A stretch of DNA of 44,177 bases from NCBI GenBank assembly GCA_947632705.1, contig CANRQE010000016.1, forward strand, positions 1-44,177. The letters run 5' to 3'. Below, in pieces: positions 41,932 through 44,177 of this stretch. Position 1 is the stretch's first letter. The number at the start of each line of letters is the position of its first letter. The stretch comes from an uncultured Coprococcus sp. (GTDB lineage: Bacteria; Bacillota; Clostridia; Lachnospirales; Lachnospiraceae). Below the pieces are notes generated by a model. It saw nothing but the letters and a program-made list of their open reading frames with translations. It was not told the origin of the DNA and ran no database searches. A program made the position numbers and the translations under genes.

Positions 41932-42756
41932 TTATTTTTCTGATCCGGAAAGCTCCGCTATCTGACAATCAAAGATACAAAGATAGAAATAGCTGTTCCG
42001 GCTTTTTACAGCTGTTTCGCTATCTGTAGAAGCCGCTGGATCAGTATGTTTCAGATCCGCAACTGCCTCCGTTATCATTTTTATAGAAGAACCTTCCGTA
42101 TTGACCGCCTCTATAGTATCGACAGTATCACGGTCATACTGGATGGTGACGGGCTGATCGTCTTTTGCAGGCTGTATGTTCAGAGAGGACAAGGCGGAAA
42201 GATATAGAGACAGAATGTCAGCCGTCTCCTCATATGGACATGCATAGGCACATAATACGCTGCCTGTATCGGTAATCAGGACATAATGCTTTCTGCTTTT
42301 GTCGTATTTGGTAAAGGTAAGCACCCAGTAATAGGAGGAATAGGTTTCAAAGGTAGCGTCGGTGCAGAGATATAATGTGGCTTTATAGGCATACCAGTTG
42401 TCAATATCGCTGTCCAAAAAGGATTCATACAGCCCGCTGAAATATAAGGATTTCAGCTGCTCCTTTGCCATCTGTACATAATCAGATGGGTTCAAATCCG
42501 TGTTGTCAGGTGATACCTCTTCAATTTCTCTCGGCCATTCTCCGGTAATCAGATCCAGCTTCTGTGAAAAGGAGAGCTTTTTTGACATGGCTTTTGAAAG
42601 GGCAGAAGCGGAAGCATGATAGTAATCATTTGGAGCCTGAATACTTCGTCCCAGATTTTTATCAATATACTTGTCTAAAATAAAGGAAGGAAGGATCAGA
42701 CTTCCACATACGGTAATTATCGCAATACATAAAATAAGCGGATTATTTCTTTTCAT
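41932..42756 (-). CDS. Membrane-anchored accessory protein of a two-component system
   Basis: A 274-residue protein. One N-terminal hydrophobic helix (about 8-28) is followed by an extracytoplasmic domain containing SKKLSFSQKLDLITGEWP, YVQMAKEQLKSLY and a beta-rich core (ATLYLCTDATFETYSSYYWVLTF, broken here by loops). The C-terminal end is polar. I recognise no characterised family. Its start overlaps the kinase stop by 14 bases, so it is coupled to the kinase and probably modulates its signal, much as YycH/YycI-type helpers do; that comparison is only functional, not by sequence. Confidence 0.7.
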   Translation of the reverse strand: MKRNNPLILCIAIITVCGSLILPSFILDKYIDKNLGRSIQAPNDYYHASASALSKAMSKKLSFSQKLDLITGEWPREIEEVSPDNTDLNPSDYVQMAKEQLKSLYFSGLYESFLDSDIDNWYAYKATLYLCTDATFETYSSYYWVLTFTKYDKSRKHYVLITDTGSVLCAYACPYEETADILSLYLSALSSLNIQPAKDDQPVTIQYDRDTVDTIEAVNTEGSSIKMITEAVADLKHTDPAASTDSETAVKSRNSYFYLCIFDCQIAELSGSEK

Positions 42757-44173
42757 TTGTTTCCTCCTGTTCCAAATGGAAAGTCACTATCACGGTAGTT
42801 CCTATGCCGGGTGCACTTTCTATCTGAATCTGTGCGTGATGTCTGTTTATGATCAGGGCAGATAATGACAGACCAAGCCCTGCTCCGCCTGCTTTTCGGG
42901 AACGGGAACGGTCCACCATATAAAATTCGTCAAAAATATAATTCAGATGTTCCTTGCTGATGCCGATACCATGATCCGTTACCCTGAATATATATTCGTC
43001 CTTTTGTCTCTGACCGGAAATATCTATCAGGGATTCAGGCTTTGAAGCTTTTCTTGCATTATCGATCAGATTGATGAATACGGTCTCAAGCAGTTCTGAA
43101 TCACCGGTAATGACGGCATCTTCAAAATGAAAGGACAGTTTCATGTTATGTGTGGAAAGAATGGGTTCCATGATTTTCACAATGTCATTTCCTAATTTTG
43201 CGGTATGGAGACGGGACATAGGAATATCGCGCTGATTCAGATAAATCAGGTCAAACAGCTTCATGGACAATGCTTCCAGACGTTTTCCTTCGGTAAAGAT
43301 GTAGTCTGCTGCCATAATCTGGTTGGCTCTGCTCAATTCCTTGGAACGGATGGTATCTGCATAACCGATAATGGAAGTCATAGGGGTTTTGAGCTCATGG
43401 GTAAAGTCCGCAACAAACTGTTCCCGCTGTTTGATCATACGGTTTAATTCAGTGATGTGGGAAGAAACGGCTTCCGCCATATGATTATATTTGTCTGACA
43501 GCATGCCGATCTCATCTTTGGTATGGATATTGCTGCGGGCGCTGTAATCTCCGGCGGCAAACCGGTCGGAGATCCGGTTTAACTGTTCCATCGGTTTGGT
43601 CAGAATATAGGCGAGCAGATAGATGGCCATGGAACCAAGAAAAAGGATACACAGAATTAAAAGATTGAAATAGGAAAACTGTCTGTCCTTTAAGGCATAA
43701 GCGTCTGTTATGTCTTTCCTGCTGATGATATACAGGGAGCCTGTATCAAGAGAGGAGAGAGCGGCCACATAGGCATAATACTCCTGACCGTGCTGTTCGA
43801 CATAATAATGTTTCATGCCGGGCTCCAGATGATTCAGCATTTCTTCGGGAACGGAAAAATCCGGTGTGCTTTTGTAATAGTCCGCGTCGTTATATCTTAC
43901 AAGGAACATGGATGAAGTTGACATAAAATCAGAGGCGGTGCGTTCTGCGATATTGGTCAGCTCCTGTTCCAATAGAAAATCTTCGGTGTAAAGAATATCC
44001 AGAATACGGTATTCCAGTGAAGCCTGTATCAGGTTATGTTCCTCTATCGCACTCCGGATCTGGGCGTTGTACGCCAGTTGAAAATTCTGTCTGATCATCA
44101 GATAACCGACGCATCCGAGGGCAATGGATAATATAATTATATTTATAAACAATACTTTAAACCGGAATTTCAT
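42743..44173 (-). CDS. Membrane sensor histidine kinase
   Basis: A 476-residue kinase. A membrane helix at about 7-27, an outside sensor domain (about 30-165) and a second helix (about 168-190) are followed by HAMP (about 192-245), HisKA with H259 in FTHELKTPMTS, and a HATPase domain with NLIDNARKAS (N box), VTDHGIGISKEHL (G1) and GGAGLGLSLS (G2). The complete frame ends four bases before the window edge; the partner response regulator should lie just beyond, upstream on the same strand. The signal sensed is unknown. Confidence 0.93.
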   Translation of the reverse strand: MKFRFKVLFINIIILSIALGCVGYLMIRQNFQLAYNAQIRSAIEEHNLIQASLEYRILDILYTEDFLLEQELTNIAERTASDFMSTSSMFLVRYNDADYYKSTPDFSVPEEMLNHLEPGMKHYYVEQHGQEYYAYVAALSSLDTGSLYIISRKDITDAYALKDRQFSYFNLLILCILFLGSMAIYLLAYILTKPMEQLNRISDRFAAGDYSARSNIHTKDEIGMLSDKYNHMAEAVSSHITELNRMIKQREQFVADFTHELKTPMTSIIGYADTIRSKELSRANQIMAADYIFTEGKRLEALSMKLFDLIYLNQRDIPMSRLHTAKLGNDIVKIMEPILSTHNMKLSFHFEDAVITGDSELLETVFINLIDNARKASKPESLIDISGQRQKDEYIFRVTDHGIGISKEHLNYIFDEFYMVDRSRSRKAGGAGLGLSLSALIINRHHAQIQIESAPGIGTTVIVTFHLEQEETNEKK

Positions 44174-44177
44174 GTTT

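Noticed and set aside
1..44177. Mobile elements, prophage or defence island
   Set aside because: No transposase, integrase, recombinase, phage structural or toxin-antitoxin genes are visible; the only defence-like gene, the nuclease-helicase, sits in a housekeeping operon.

Overview
The window looks like chromosomal core sequence from an anaerobic Firmicute of the class Clostridia, most likely family Lachnospiraceae. This is an inference. It rests on strong AGGAGG-type ribosome binding sites, moderate base composition, a DUF6465-type protein, a Csp-like subtilase and the gene orders ppx-ppk1 and infC-rpmI-rplT. I see no insertion sequence, prophage, CRISPR array or rRNA operon.

Layout. 1-5.1 kb: a GH2 glycosidase, a membrane GGDEF/EAL protein and a convergent YqeG-type HAD phosphatase. 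5.2-14.5 kb: ribD on its own promoter, a small convergent coiled-coil gene, then an FMN riboswitch with its own terminator. The riboswitch leads ribE-ribBA-ribH and a tightly packed tail: a Cof-type HAD phosphatase, a DUF1189-like membrane protein, a CYTH protein, a DJ-1 family protein and a helicase fused to a PD-(D/E)XK nuclease. 14.6-17.6 kb: murF, an Ala/Lys/Pro-rich DUF6465 protein and proC. 17.7-22 kb: a nitrogen region with amt, an AraC regulator, a CPBP protease, the remnant of a TetR regulator and a PII protein. 22-29 kb: a divergent ClpX, a DUF885 lipoprotein coupled to a PDZ/radical-SAM DUF512 protein, and a subtilase without a signal peptide. 29-31.4 kb: small membrane or secreted proteins. 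31.6-36.3 kb: folate genes (folC, an HD hydrolase, folP, fused folB-folK) overlapping pheA. 36.3-40 kb: ppx and ppk1. 40-41.6 kb: infC-rpmI-rplT behind an L20-type leader, then tRNA-Leu(AAG). 41.7-44.2 kb (minus strand): a sensor kinase, an overlapping accessory protein and a 59-residue gene.

How the genes work together. RibD, RibE, RibBA and RibH cover riboflavin synthesis except for the ARPP phosphatase step, and the HAD gene directly after ribH is a natural candidate for it. FolC, FolP and FolBK cover much of folate synthesis; folE is absent, and the HD protein is a candidate for the unassigned pterin phosphatase step. Amt and PII form an ammonium sensing pair but are split by other genes. 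Ppx and Ppk1 make and degrade polyphosphate.

The most unusual non-coding structure is an array of seven copies of a TTTACATAA-like 9-mer, spaced about 21 bp apart, between folP and folBK (34230-34365). Other points of interest are a ClpX lacking the canonical RKH loop, a terminator-like hairpin upstream of amt, an ATT start codon for infC, and an A34 leucine tRNA. All functional statements come from reading motifs by eye; no database search was run.
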